Shown here: in pieces, positions 1-9,394 of the stretch
Layout: each line of letters opens with the position of its first letter
Numbering within the stretch: position 1 is the first letter of the stretch
From: Nemertoderma westbladi
Lineage: Eukaryota; Xenacoelomorpha; Nemertodermatida; Nemertodermatidae
Direction: 5' to 3'
Assembly: GCA_032718475.1 (NCBI GenBank)
Contig: JAUCBJ010004652.1
Span: 1-26,595 of the forward strand
DNA: 26,595 bases
The notes under the pieces: model-generated
What the model saw: only the letters and a program-made list of their open reading frames with translations
The model's database searches: none
What the model was told of the DNA's origin: nothing
Program-made: the position numbers and the translations under genes

Positions 1-1040
1 TAATTAAATATACTGATTTGTCTCAATTTAACACTGAGGGTCAGCTGGAGGTGTGTCATCAATGCACATTAACTACATCCTACTATGAGTGTGGTAAAAG
101 ACTTTACCCACATACTTGGTGAATACAATGACAATGCAATGAAAAATCCAGACTTTGGAAACTTAATAAAGATTTATAGGCTGTACGTGTACATATAGAA
201 GATTGTAAACCTATATATAGGGTTTCATCACTCCCTTGCATCTCGATTTCCAATTCATAGAATATTTAATGCAAATCCTGATCTAGCAAAGTCGTTTAGG
301 AATGATTGGCCTTATTCTTTGATTCTTAGACTCTACTACATTGGGAGTCAATGGGTGGTGTTATAGTGTCTTCAGCTGGCTTAACAATCTTAGTTTGTAA
401 GCAACATAAGAGTACTAACAAATAATTATTCCACCTTCTAATAATCCAATATCTAAGGATGACCCTTTAATACAAGCCGATATCCTCTCCATGGCAGCTA
501 TGTCACCATTTATTATTTGTGGCCCTAGAATGCGTAAGTATCAAAACAGTTCCAAAACAATAGATGCTGCAACTCATGGGTTATCCTCATGTCATGTCGA
601 CCTAGATCCTATATGTTATAGACAGACTAGACTCTTCCAGATCCAAAGTGGCTATTTCACTATGCTAATCAACTCACACTAGAACATCGATCTGGAGAAC
701 ATTGTTTTGGAATTTGTCAGTCATGGGTGGTGGCATCTGGACTATGATTACATTTCAAAACTCCTAACTATTATGATCTTCCCGAAAACGAGTTGTTGAG
801 AGAATGTTTACCTTAGAGAATGTATATGAAAATAACAGATTTTTATAAAATTCATGATCGGGTTTTGAACAAGGGGGATCTGAAAACAATGATGAAGAAC
901 TTCTTTCAAGAATATCTGACAATGATCAAGACAATGATGAAGAACTTCTTTCAAGAATATCTGCCAGGAAGAAATGCCTCATGCAACCATTTACCCCTGT
1001 GGGACGAAGTCATGGCCAATTCATCGAGAATCTGATAGTC
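1..1040. other. Region without a recognisable gene; two coding-like open stretches
   Basis: No gene is recognised. On the plus strand, 199-366 is open and reads like protein (it includes NPDLAKSFRNDWPYSLILRL), and 419-682 is open and includes PPSNNPISKDDPLIQADILS. Both end in stops, lack a clear start or splice sites, and lie in different contexts, so they may be fragments of a decayed gene or transposon. A Cys-containing stretch near 45-115 (CHQC...YYEC) is too short to assign. Confidence that any of this is expressed is low. Confidence 0.2.
886..963 (+). repeat. 45 bp tandem duplication
   Basis: The 33-base block that starts at 886 recurs exactly at 931-963, giving a period of 45 bp. As 15 codons the duplication preserves frame. 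In one plus frame it encodes an acidic repeat, NDEELLSRISDNDQ, twice. The open frame continues to about 1050 and then meets LINE-like sequence. It could be a low-complexity linker of a former coding region or simple slippage. Confidence 0.75.
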
Positions 1041-1119
1041 CTGATGGCCTTCGTTTACAATTCTCTGTCATGCATTGTCGTATCCTGTATAACATCCTTA
1101 ATGCAGTAGTAATGCACAC

Positions 1120-1280
1120 ATCAGACTCCAACCAGACTCTATATAACATTAGAGGTTTCTCTTTCATTCCCTCAATCTTGACACTTGAACATAGCAGCAT
1201 CTGTGCTGCAAGACATTCATTGCTTTAACCATGACGACCAGCCTGTGCATAATATTGGGCTTTGGAAGCCCTGTGATAAG
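1120..1280 (+). pseudogene. Decayed LINE-2 3' fragment
   Basis: The stretch aligns by eye with the C-terminal end of the better LINE-2 copies at 12807-12960 and 17490-17640. It shares the order TCCAACCAGAC-TCTATATAACATT, CCTCAATCTTGACACTTGAA, GCAAGACATT and GACCAGCC.GTGCATAAT. In the intact copy these encode SNQTLYNIGGVSL, LTLEQNR and the following QPVHNLV region. Here the frame is broken by indels, so it is a relic. The family's TAG-rich 3' tail is not seen, so this is an internal or truncated piece. Confidence 0.7.
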
Positions 1281-1598
1281 CAAATAGTAAAAAAGTAAAA
1301 TAAGCAAAAGCCGTTATTCATGATCCATGTCCATAGAATTTGAATATATTGTGCAATATGTGCATGTCTTTGGTTTAATTTAATTTGCTGTATTCTCAAT
1401 TGTGGAAGCACCATTATTATGATCGCTTTTGAGATCGTGGAACATATCTATTGAGTTCCAGTTGAGACAGTGATTCTATTAGCGACTAAAAGGTGACTAT
1501 CGACTTTACTATTACAACTATTACTATAGTGACTAAAAGGAAAAAATATATACAAAATTTTGATGCAATTTTGACCCTTGAGTTTTAATTTACAATTT
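1281..1598. other. Non-coding AT-rich stretch
   Basis: No ORF, RNA gene or element is recognised. The short phrase GTGACTAAAAGG and a close variant recur near 1480 and 1525. Confidence 0.3.
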
Positions 1599-1733
1599 AA
1601 CACTATGAAAAACAAAAGCAAACAGTCGGCCGAAGCCGGAGGCGACCCAAAGGCTCCTCTTTCGATAGCTGCTACCCGAGGGTAGGGGTGGTCGCTACTC
1701 CTATCCCAAGATTTATCGCAACACTATGAAAAA
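1599..1733. mobile_element. Candidate SINE-like insertion flanked by direct repeats
   Basis: A GC-rich block (about 1625-1705) stands out sharply from its AT-rich surroundings. It is bracketed by the 14 bp direct repeat AACACTATGAAAAA (1599-1612 and 1720-1733), as expected for a target-site duplication of a short retrotransposon. The block is rich in complementary short runs, such as GGTAGGGG with CCTATCCC, so it could fold like a structured RNA. No tRNA A/B boxes or other parent RNA are recognised, and no second copy is seen in this window. Confidence 0.4.
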
Positions 1734-2600
1734 AAAAGTTAAAGGGGTTATTAAGGGGACCATTACCCCAAATCTATTATTGTTATTTGTAAAGGTACTA
1801 TTCTGAAATTTTAATACAATGATCTTTCTTATTTTACTATGAAAACTGAGTGGATAGCTTCACAAACCATTTTGTTAGTAAAATATGGCACTTTTTGTGA
1901 AGGTCAGTTTTTTTTTTAATTTTATATTCATCTTCAGGCTTTTTTTATATATATAAAAAAATCTCATGTAGAAGGATCAGTAATACTGGGTTGCAGTTCG
2001 CGGTACAAGAGTTTGGCACAATTGACCTAGCTAGATATGTAGGCAATGTTTTAGGGAATTTTTAGCATAAATTATTGTTTTAAAAAATTATGGGTGCTTT
2101 AGTATATTACTGTATTTTTGAGACTAAATTTTGAGATAGACAAATACTTTTTTTAACATGGAACATCCGACATGGACTGGAGTAATTTTGCCTCCACATT
2201 GATGAAGTATAACTTATAACTGACTGGGGAAGGTTGATTTGCAAAAAAATTATTTAGATATACTTATATAATAATATCTCAGCATAACTATCAGTGAGAT
2301 TATCAAGTGGAGACTGCCGGTGTGGCATTGGTATTCAAACATTCAATAAGCCAACGTGTTGTTAGATATACAAGCTATTTAGGTGATGGGAGATAATTCT
2401 AGTTTGAAAAATGTATATCAGTAAATATCAGTAACTCAGTTGTCATCAAGAAACTAGAGTGCATAGGCCATGTTCAGAAAAGAATGGGAGGCTGTCTTTG
2501 AGCTCTCAAGATAGTAGTAGTTGCAAAGGGAAAAAGTTCCCTGATAAAAAAACTTCAGATGGAATAGGACCACTTAATATATTTAATATTAAATATACAC
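1734..2600. other. Non-coding AT-rich stretch
   Basis: No gene or element recognised. It contains homopolymer runs and a short palindrome, TTTTTTTATATATATAAAAAAA, around 1939-1960. Confidence 0.3.
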
Positions 2601-2602
2601 TT

Positions 2603-2623
2603 GCATTGAATAATATTCAATGC
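2603..2623. repeat. Short perfect inverted repeat
   Basis: GCATTGAAT and ATTCAATGC form a perfect 9 bp stem around a 3-base centre. A partial third copy, CATTGAATAGTCAATG, follows immediately. No function is assigned. Confidence 0.6.
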
Positions 2624-2777
2624 CATTGAATAGTCAATGCAATTGTATTATGGGAGGGCAATTCGAAGAAACTCTGAATCAGTTACTAATATGCCTGAGG
2701 CAATATAGGATATTTACTAACATTCAATTTCAACAGATTTATATCATAGGTACTCCTTATGCCCAGAGTCAAGAATC

Positions 2778-3035
2778 ATGGTGTGGGTTCAACAGAGGAC
2801 TCATCACTGGTGTTACTTTACACATAATTCACCCCTTCCAAAAACTATGGCTGAATGCATAATGCCAATCTTCCGATACTTATCATATCGTGATTTATTG
2901 AATCAATGTTCACATGGGAACAGGGTATTTGTTGGAAAGATGTTGTTAGATCGAGTTGTTGTATATTATCTGAAATTTTATGGAGATTTCAAGTATGCAA
3001 TCGGTTTTGTCATACCTTTATTAGCTTTCGAATAA
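2778..3035 (+). other. Coding-like open stretch, possibly an F-box relic
   Basis: An 85-codon open frame contains MPIFRYLSYRDLLNQCSHGNRVF (residues about 29-51). This resembles the F-box pattern LPxxIFxYLSxxDLLxCxxV, which in real F-box proteins binds Skp1. The conserved Trp after the valine and any following repeats are missing. The start sits on a different frame from the open stretch just upstream (2620-2862). It is unassigned; the F-box reading is a weak motif match. Confidence 0.2.
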
Positions 3036-3118
3036 TTTCACACAAACCAGTGGGTACCCCAAAAGTGGGTTCACCATGAAAGTTTCAATAATTCAGAATC
3101 TTTAACTCACCAGCCTCT

Positions 3119-3382
3119 TCATCTGGTTGTACTATACAATGGGCACACCTTCGACAAACGATCACCCTTATCCAAACTTTCATTGTTAGCAAGGTGTAAC
3201 TGTTGTTTAATTTCAACAAAACGATTCCAACTGATTGACTTCCTAAAACGGCGCATCTCATCAGCAGTAATGGAAAAACTATGGTTATTGTGTTGACCCA
3301 CATAACAAATAGTTTCTTCCTCAAGATATTGTAACATAGTGTTATCAAAAAATCTAGAAAATAACTGGTAAGCACTACAAGC
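3119..3382 (-). pseudogene. piggyBac-type transposase relic
   Basis: An open frame of about 88 codons on the minus strand resembles part of the piggyBac DDE transposase. It reads LFSRFFDNTMLQYLEEET near the N-terminal side, then HNNHSFSITADEMRRF, then RFVEIKQQLHLANNESLDKG followed by DRLSKVCPLY. The known family pattern is elFxxFFxxxxxxxI..ETN.YA, then tveElkxFiG, then RFxxilr.LHFxDN...DRLyKvrPl. The catalytic Asp-containing part is missing, and the frame ends at both sides by stop or frameshift. It is therefore an N-terminal-domain relic of a cut-and-paste transposon; TTAA-flanked ends could not be located. Confidence 0.6.
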
Positions 3383-3648
3383 TCACTGTGAGTTTCCAAG
3401 AGATGAGCAACAGGTTTTCACTCAATCTTCTTCTCAAGTTTATCTGAATCCAAAATCCAAGTTGGTTTCACTTGGATTTCTCCAACTGCACTGGTACCTT
3501 TGCTAGCTTCGTTGAACTCCTTGTACAATGGAATCGAACTCCTTGTCTTCAGTAGCGGAATCCATTGAAATCTCGACGAGTTATATTGTTTGATATAAAA
3601 AATACTAAACAATAGAGTTGGACTTTTTGCTATTCTAGAGTAGAACAT

Positions 3649-4299
3649 AAACTGCTCAACAAATATATATTTAGTGATACAGTAGGTACCATTAGCTAAA
3701 CTAAGTTATTGTAGGATTGGTGTCATACGGGTCTGGTCTGGATGGTGATTGTCACTCAGTAAGTAGGTCGGTGGTCGTTTATTATATCATAACCTATAAA
3801 AAAAATTAAGGGAAACAAACGCCCGTGATTGGTAGTTTACAATGTGGGAATTTTGAATATCACTAGTTTGGGAAGGTTGTTTAAGTCTTTCACTTACATC
3901 AGAAAGTGTTTTTGTTTATTTTACTTTGTAATACACAAGTTTTATTCAATTTTAATACCAGTACACTATATTTGCTGTAATTATTGCTCTATCTTAAACG
4001 ACAATGGAACAAACACAGAAATATTAATTGTATTTGTACCGTCCAGTAGTCATTTTAGTATAGAGGATCAGGTTAGAGATACGGGTTGGTATAGTCGTCA
4101 TTAGGTGGCGACAAAGTTCAATTTATATAGAACTGAACCTGAAACTGGGTTGAATGAACCAAAACATTAAACACAAGTTAAATATATGCTTGTTAAAAGA
4201 TTATGCATGTTAGTAAAAGGTTAAAATGATTTAAATGCTGATCTTAGATGACTTTACTCTAGTGGTGGTGACCCATGATTTTATTAAATTTGCTGGTTC
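3649..4299. other. Non-coding stretch
   Basis: No recognised gene. A 91-codon open frame at 3829-4104 on the plus strand has compositionally skewed, hydrophobic translation without motif support and is treated as chance. Confidence 0.3.
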
Positions 4300-4309
4300 G
4301 AAATTGTAC

Positions 4310-4570
4310 GGGTAGCTAGCTAGCTACATCTAAATTATTGTAGCTACATTTTAAAATAGTGACTACATTATTCGCAATGTTATATTCTGGATTTTTGGAA
4401 TGCATTTTATATTAATTTTAGTAATTGTATTATAATTACTGTGGCTACATTTAATTACAGTAACTACATTTGAACAAAAGAGAGCGGTTGGCCCTACATT
4501 ATTTGCAATTAGATATTCTGGAGTGCTTAGAATTCAAATTAATTGTTTTGGCACCTACATATATTGTTAA
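4310..4570. repeat. Two-copy diverged tandem repeat, period ~130 bp
   Basis: Two adjacent, diverged units share the same order of short blocks. These are GTAGCTACATTT or GTGGCTACATTT, then AGTGACTACAT or AGTAACTACAT, then CTACATTATT-GCAAT, ATATTCTGG, and a T-rich tail before AATTAATTTT or AATTAATTGTTTT. The CTACATTATT blocks start near 4364 and 4493. It may be an old tandem duplication of a non-autonomous element or satellite monomer. No ORF is present. Confidence 0.55.
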
Positions 4571-4628
4571 CATTGTTCAAGCATTATTTTTTAAATAGCT
4601 ATTGATATAATATCAGCCCTCCCAGCCA

Positions 4629-4770
4629 AAAAAAATTGATGAAAAAAAGTAAAAAAGAAATTTATATTTTCAAAAAAAAGAAAAAAAGGATAGGATGCAG
4701 TTCAAAAAAAGGAAAAACAGGATCGGATATGGTTAAAAAAAAGGGAAAAAATTTAAAAAAAATGAATAGT
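4629..4770 (+). repeat. A-rich low-complexity repeat
   Basis: Runs of A separated by GGAT(A/C)GGAT(G/A)-type phrases recur with a loose ~45 bp period. They produce a lysine-rich open frame (4636-4863) that is a composition artefact rather than a gene. Confidence 0.6.
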
Positions 4771-5058
4771 TCTAGTAAACATATATTTAACATATATTTT
4801 AAACATATATATATTTCTTTAACCTTATATAGGCCTATTAAGAAACGTTACTGTATTAAATGACAGGGAGAGATCAAGTAAGTTAAAAGTAGATACACAG
4901 AAAGAGAACAATGGCAATGGCAATATAATTGTTATAAATCAACAGATCAATGAAATAAGAACAGTTTAAAAACAATTACGAAAGTTTCAACTTTTTTACC
5001 TATGATGGATCTCTTACCCATAGACTTATGTGCCAGGGCTGGCCTGGCTTCACCATCA

Positions 5059-5484
5059 TCATCTACAAGGGTCCTGGTATTTTGCACTGTTACTCGATGA
5101 ATTAGGCCGCTTTTTTGTGGTTCTACCTGGAGTCAAATCCTTCGATCCCTGTCCCACTTTACTGAAAGCTACCAATACTGGTATTTCTGAATCGTTTTCC
5201 ACCATAGGAACATAGTCCACTCCAATTCTAGTGGCCTGGTACATCTAATGGTACACTCCAGACATTACTAATCTCTTGGGGGAGCTCATCCTCATTTGTG
5301 ATATCACTGGAGTTATCTGGGGAATAATTACCAGATTATCCACCACCATTGGATCAACAGATAAAATCATTTCTAAAGCCTCATCCCTACTATAAAAAGT
5401 GTGAGTTTTCTGTGACATTGCCATACAGTGCATAGAGCACAACAGAAGCAGAATGAATATACTGGTATATTTCCACATATGCAT
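5059..5484 (-). CDS. Possible small secreted protein, interrupted by an in-frame TAG
   Basis: An ATG at 5484 opens a frame beginning MHMWKYTSIFILLLLCSMHC, a strong signal-peptide or membrane-anchor pattern (basic start, hydrophobic core of about 12 residues). It continues for 79 codons to a single TAG at 5245-5247. The same frame then stays open for 61 more codons (YVPMVENDSEIPVLVAFS, then a basic stretch TTKKRPNSSS) to a TGA at 5056-5058, where the last residues are DPCR. With the TAG ignored, the whole would be about 141 residues. No family is recognised. Possibilities are a recently inactivated secreted-peptide gene, a strain-specific stop, or two exons. No splice sites that would remove the TAG cleanly were found, and a chance ORF is not excluded. 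Confidence 0.3.
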
Positions 5485-5499
5485 TGATTATTATAATCT

Positions 5500-5999
5500 T
5501 AAACCAAATGAACATCTACAATAACCCTATGTCAAAAACCTAAGTCATAATTAGCAAAATGTTTAGAATTTTTGAAATTATTCTATTGCAATTCGGACAT
5601 ATTGTACCAAAACACTTCTGCCTTTTTCTAACAGCCATACTCAGCCAGTGTACTGGCAGACTGGTACATACAGACAAAGCTTTACTCCAGCTGGGAAGCC
5701 TTATGCCATAGCTGCATGGTGCCGGCGCCGGGCATCAGCATTGGTCTGTTGGCTGGTTGGTGGAGAAAATAAAACTTTAGAAAGAGCAGTACAGCAGTAC
5801 CTGTAGACATACTCCCTAGACATAGTTGAATCTATAGGCCTACTGCTATCAATCTATATAGGCAGGGCCTATACTGCTATAGGCCTATGTACTGAATGCT
5901 GGTATGTGACAACTGCCAGTCTGCATACTGACATTGCAGTACTGGTTCCGGCTCTCTGGTGACTATGTACATACATTTTAGCATTTACACAGCAGCTCA
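5500..5999. other. Non-coding stretch
   Basis: No gene recognised. It includes a GC-rich palindromic phrase, TGCCGGCGCCGGGCA-like, near 5720-5738 and repeated ATAGGCCTA phrases near 5834 and 5880. Confidence 0.3.
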
Positions 6000-6040
6000 C
6001 ACTGTACAGTCATGACACTGTCAACACTGTACAGTCATGA
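6000..6040. repeat. 25 bp tandem duplication
   Basis: CACTGTACAGTCATGA occurs at 6000-6015 and 6025-6040, a period of 25 bp. The core TGTACAGTCATGA is not part of any gene seen. Confidence 0.7.
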
Positions 6041-6520
6041 AACTGCTAGTACAGCCATATTGATACCTAATGTAAATCATAAATATCATTACATTGTCTC
6101 CAAATTCAGTAAATAAGACAGACAGCATAAATTGGCTGCCCAATGTTCGAAAAACGAACAAACAATATTTATGCATGAATTAATTGTACTATTTATTAGT
6201 TTTGATAAAATATTCTGAATACATTACAAAGGGAGATATATAATGGTATAAACAAATACTCGACCTTTTCTTGGCATTCTAATATAATATTAGATGTGAA
6301 ACTGTTATGATAGATGAGTTGCTAAATTTTGCTGTTTTTCAACCATTTTTTTATGTAAGCAAAGTAATTAATTGTATTCCAATTCTTGAGAAAAATACAT
6401 TTTCCACCTTTGAACATCATGAACAAATTGGTATTGCACAGACACAATATGTTTACAGCCTCTGCCTTTTAGTTTACAAACCATGTTCGAAAAACGACAC
6501 TGGTACCTGCTGGGTTGTTA

Positions 6521-6560
6521 ACATCATTTAAGATAAGAAAACATCATTTAAGATAAGAAA
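6521..6560. repeat. Perfect 20 bp tandem duplication
   Basis: ACATCATTTAAGATAAGAAA is repeated head to tail without mismatch (6521-6540 and 6541-6560). It is probably a recent slippage event; no gene overlaps it convincingly. Confidence 0.85.
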
Positions 6561-6861
6561 TTCAAAGTACAGTAACAATGTCAATATGACTTCCCCCGGA
6601 TCAATAATGATCATTATGCATGCATAATTATCCAATCCAGGTCAAAAGAAGCCCATTATCTCACTACATGTAACTCTACCTGTGGCGGTTAACTTCAAAG
6701 TGTTGTGTTACTCTACTTTCAGCTGCCAATCATTTCATACAAGACCACAGAACCAACAAGGCTGATGGCATTTGCATAGCACCTCATATTTCAGTGCTGT
6801 AGCATGCTTATAATTAATTGTGTAAATCCAACAAGTATCCCCACTGCCTTTACTACTACTA

Positions 6862-7118
6862 CTAGGTCGAGTGAACTCGGACAGTAGAAATGAGATCCTT
6901 CCAGGCTTCCCGATTCTCCATAGTTGTCGCAATTTCGTTTCTCCCAAGTTCAGTATCCCTTTCAAGTTGATCTATATATGTTATGGCTGGTCGTCCACAA
7001 CTATGCTTTCCATGAGTTGGTTGCCAGAAAAGTAGATCTGGTATGACCTCGTCTTTAGTTCGTCAGCAGTGTCCACTGAATCTTAATCTGCGTTCACGGA
7101 GGGTGGTTGATACAGAGT
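6862..7118 (-). pseudogene. LINE-1 protein, C-terminal segment
   Basis: The minus-strand frame reads SVSTTLRERRLRFSGHC, then an in-frame TGA, then DLLFWQPTHGKHSCGRPAI and ITYIDQLERDTELGRNEIAT, ending TMENREAWKDLISTVRVHST and TAG at 6862-6864. RLRFxGHC, LFWxPxHG, GRPxxTYxDxLxxDT and NREAWxxL are the usual tail of APE/RT LINE polyproteins of this type. The segment begins exactly where the nested transposon ends (7118), and the preceding part of the protein resumes at about 9811. One stop replaces the Trp of HCWR. A (TAG)n tail follows. Confidence 0.85.
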
Positions 7119-7672
7119 ATGGCATACATTTGGTGTTTTTATTCATTAATATTTTCACCTCAAAAAAGCAATTTTTTACACATAATAAATGATTTTTTAC
7201 GTGTAAAAAAATATTTTTTTACGTGTAAATAAATGATTTTTTACGCGTAATAAATGATTTTTTTACGCGTAATAAATGATTTTTTTACGCGTAATAAATG
7301 ATTTTTTTACGCGTAATAAATGATTTTTTACGTATAAAAAAATATTTTTTTACATATAAAAAAATATTTTTTTACGTGTAAATAAATGATTTTTTTACGT
7401 GTAATAAATGATTTTTTTACGCGTAATAAATGATTTTTTTACGCGTAATAAATGATTTTTTTACGCGTAATAAATGATTTTTTTTACGCGTAATAAAATA
7501 TTTTTTTTTATGTGTAATAAATGATTTTTTTACGCGTAATAAATGATTTTTTTACGCGTAATAAATGATTTTTTTACATGTAATAAATGATTTTTTTACG
7601 CGTAATAAAATATTTTTTACTTGGTATTCTATTGGTTATTTTGCCATTATTCTAGAATATAATTCTTCTCGA
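7119..7672 (+). repeat. Left TIR with about 20 ACGCGT-type array units
   Basis: An outer unique end of about 65 bp is followed by a tandem array (about 7172-7620) of the unit AATAAATGATTTTTTTACGCGT. The ACGCGT core varies to ACGTGT, ACATGT, ACACAT or ATGTGT in about 20 units. A unique inner block, TATTCTATTGGTTAT...CCATTATTCTAGAA, follows. The cores are mostly palindromic and CpG-containing in an otherwise AT-rich background. Subterminal repeats of this kind are typical transposase binding sites (inference). Confidence 0.85.
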
Positions 7673-8061
7673 GGGACATTTAAATATTAATGTTTATTTT
7701 GTTTAAACCCCAAAATGCATATAATAACGACACTCACACTTAAGACAACTGCAATACTGCAGTGCTGGCTAGGTAGAGTACCGATGTGGTCCGGTTGTTA
7801 TAAGAACTGATCCCCGTGAGTGAACGAATGAACGTCTTATTTTTGTCTGTCTTAATGGTAGTTGGTATTGCTTGGTTTGTTCAGATCAACCTTAATAAAA
7901 CTGTACCCTAATAGGATTACTGAACTTAAGGTAGGAGGCCTACTGAAAGTAACAGAAACCGGTAGTTAGACTCAAAATACACTATACTGGAATTAATAAT
8001 AATAGAAATACTACTGCAAACTGCAATAACCTGGTAGGCCTACTCATAATCTACAGTCTTG
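7673..8061 (+). promoter_or_regulatory. Leader region of the transposon's plus-strand gene
   Basis: This lies between the left TIR and the first ATGs of the accessory gene. No TATA box or splice site was singled out with confidence. It would hold the promoter and 5' UTR by position only. Confidence 0.25.
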
Positions 8062-8637
8062 ATGAAATGGAAAGAGAAAGAGGTGAATCAACCCAAACCT
8101 TCATTTGTGAATGTGGTTTTGTCCTTAAGCCGCAGGATAGATATTGTTCTTCTTGTGGACAAACAACCACCAACCACCAACCTGAGAGATTCTGTGACAG
8201 TGGAAGCGGAACCATCAATCAATAGGCGAGGGTTGTTGCGTGAGCTTCAGAATGCATTTGCTCCTTATTCTCCAGCGGCAAATAGACCCTTTCAAACCTT
8301 GTCAGGTATGAGTGGCCGATCTATTGGCATAGCGTGTACTAGTATTCCTACAGTTCGTAGTCAGAATCGGAATGTCATTAGGAGTCTTAGATCGCCGAGG
8401 GGTCGGCCTCAAATTATAAGCTACAGTAAGCCATTGATCGTAATTCGAGAGTTCAATCCTGGAGAACTACGGACTCTAAGAAAAGACTCCACAATAAAAC
8501 ATTCTGTGCTGTCTTTCGAAAAACACGACAGTGATGCAGTCATCAAATCAAAGGTCGTCGCTTGTTTAGAGGCGTATCCAGCATGTAATGCAAATTTCAA
8601 ATTTGTTAAGGTCGTTAGCTCCCCATTGAGCAGATGA
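8062..8637 (+). pseudogene. Transposon accessory protein, N-terminal half (truncated)
   Basis: A frame of about 190 codons opens at the ATG at 8062 and stops at 8637. The part from about 8226 is protein-like: RRGLLRELQNAFAPY, then SPRGRPQIISYSKPLIVIRE, then HSVLSFEKHDSDAVIKSKVV and ending with ANFKFVKVV. It resembles the basic/proline-rich region and start of the FxFVK domain of proteins that, in many animals, accompany rve-type transposons; that family link is by recall. The domain normally continues with a G-containing loop and a GQG.LYV end, absent here. Homology stops at about 8611-8616, where the opposing transposase gene is also cut. The N-terminal 50 codons of this frame look spurious: the zinc-ribbon frame at 8067-8225 better explains that DNA, so a frameshift or small intron is likely near 8200-8225. 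Confidence 0.6.
8067..8225 (+). CDS. Zinc-ribbon N-terminus of the accessory protein (alternative frame)
   Basis: ATG at 8067 opens a 52-codon frame containing FICECGFVLKPQDRYCSSCG, a compact CxCG-x10-CxxCG zinc ribbon, followed by QTTTNHQPERFCDSGSG and a TAG at 8223-8225. Related accessory proteins of such transposons commonly begin with a short CxxCG...FCxxCG ribbon (recall), so this is probably the genuine N-terminus. It should join the downstream frame (from about 8226, RRGLLREL) by a frameshift or an unrecognised intron. The frame differs from that of the longer ORF, which overlaps it. Confidence 0.6.
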   Translation: MERERGESTQTFICECGFVLKPQDRYCSSCGQTTTNHQPERFCDSGSGTINQ

Positions 8638-9309
8638 CCTTATTGGATCGAGGGATCTGAGGTAGTTATGTACACGAGTTAAGCTAACAATGACGTTTCT
8701 GGAACGTAAGAATGAGTTAATCATTCGGCAACCAGCAGACGGGTATTCCGAGTGTAACTGCACTATTAATTGATTAAGATTATCATCAGAAATGTCTGTC
8801 ATTGGACCTTGCAACTCAAATTGTCGAACCCGAATCATTACAGTAGACTTGCTTACTCCAAGCAGTTTGGCTATCTGTTTCCAAGTGAACCCGGAATTTC
8901 GTAAAAACACGAGAGTTGATTTTTCAATGTTAAACAGGGGTCGTCCAGGCCCAGATGACGTGTTTTCAGATCTAAAATGGTGGACTGAAGCGGTTAGAGC
9001 TGGAACACTTGCCAGCAAAGTACAGCATGGAGTGACCTCAACTGTAGTTGCGGAAACTGAGCAGCGAAGTTGTTGTAGATAATCAAGACACTGCGTTCCA
9101 GCCTCATTACTTACATAGTTTATATCATTGATTAATGATAAGCACCCAGAGAGGTTCTCCAGTCGCATTAATAACATTTCCTTATAATCGGAATCAAGTG
9201 GTCTCGAAGTGGTCGGACTAGGAATATTTGTATTCTGCAACCTGTTCAAAATAAATTCCTCGCTTTTTTGTATAATAGTCTCGATTTTGGTAAGAAAAAT
9301 ATCAGCCAT
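8566..9309 (-). pseudogene. rve/integrase-like transposase, N-terminal half (truncated)
   Basis: ATG at 9309 opens a 247-residue frame. Residues 1-110 are a variable N-terminal region. Residues 122-165 (GRPLFNIEKSTLVFLRNSGF, then TWKQIAKLLGVSKSTVMIRV) are a helix-turn-helix of the type found before eukaryotic rve-type DDE transposases. Residues 173-222 form a second DNA-binding domain (ISDDNLNQLI...EYPSAGCRMINSFLRSRNV...RVHNYLRSLDP). In the family this is followed by RR.Y.V..PN.LWHIDGNHK and the DDE core. Here homology ends at about residue 230 (near 8620) and a 17-residue unrelated tail read from the opposite gene follows. It could bind its TIRs but cannot catalyse transposition. It converges with the accessory gene and overlaps it at 8566-8637. 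Confidence 0.75.
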
Positions 9310-9394
9310 ATTCAGACTTTTCTTGGTCGGCTGATGCAGTTAATCTAAATTCGGGGACAGTTTTTCAAACATGATAACCGTTTCAATTTTAAAT

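Noticed and set aside
3418-3648. 76-codon minus ORF as a gene
   Set aside because: No motif or start context; at best part of the piggyBac relic.
4285-4310. tRNA-derived B box (GGTTCGAAATT)
   Set aside because: It lacks the CC ending of a B box and any A box or cloverleaf nearby.
4636-4863. Lysine-rich ORF
   Set aside because: Composition artefact of A-rich simple sequence.
6735-6965. 76-codon minus ORF
   Set aside because: Out-of-frame reading of the LINE-1 C-terminus; the adjacent frame ending VRVHST is the real one.
7172-7620. CRISPR-like repeat array
   Set aside because: Units are directly tandem without unique spacers, lie in a transposon TIR, and have an inverted counterpart at 9466-9750.
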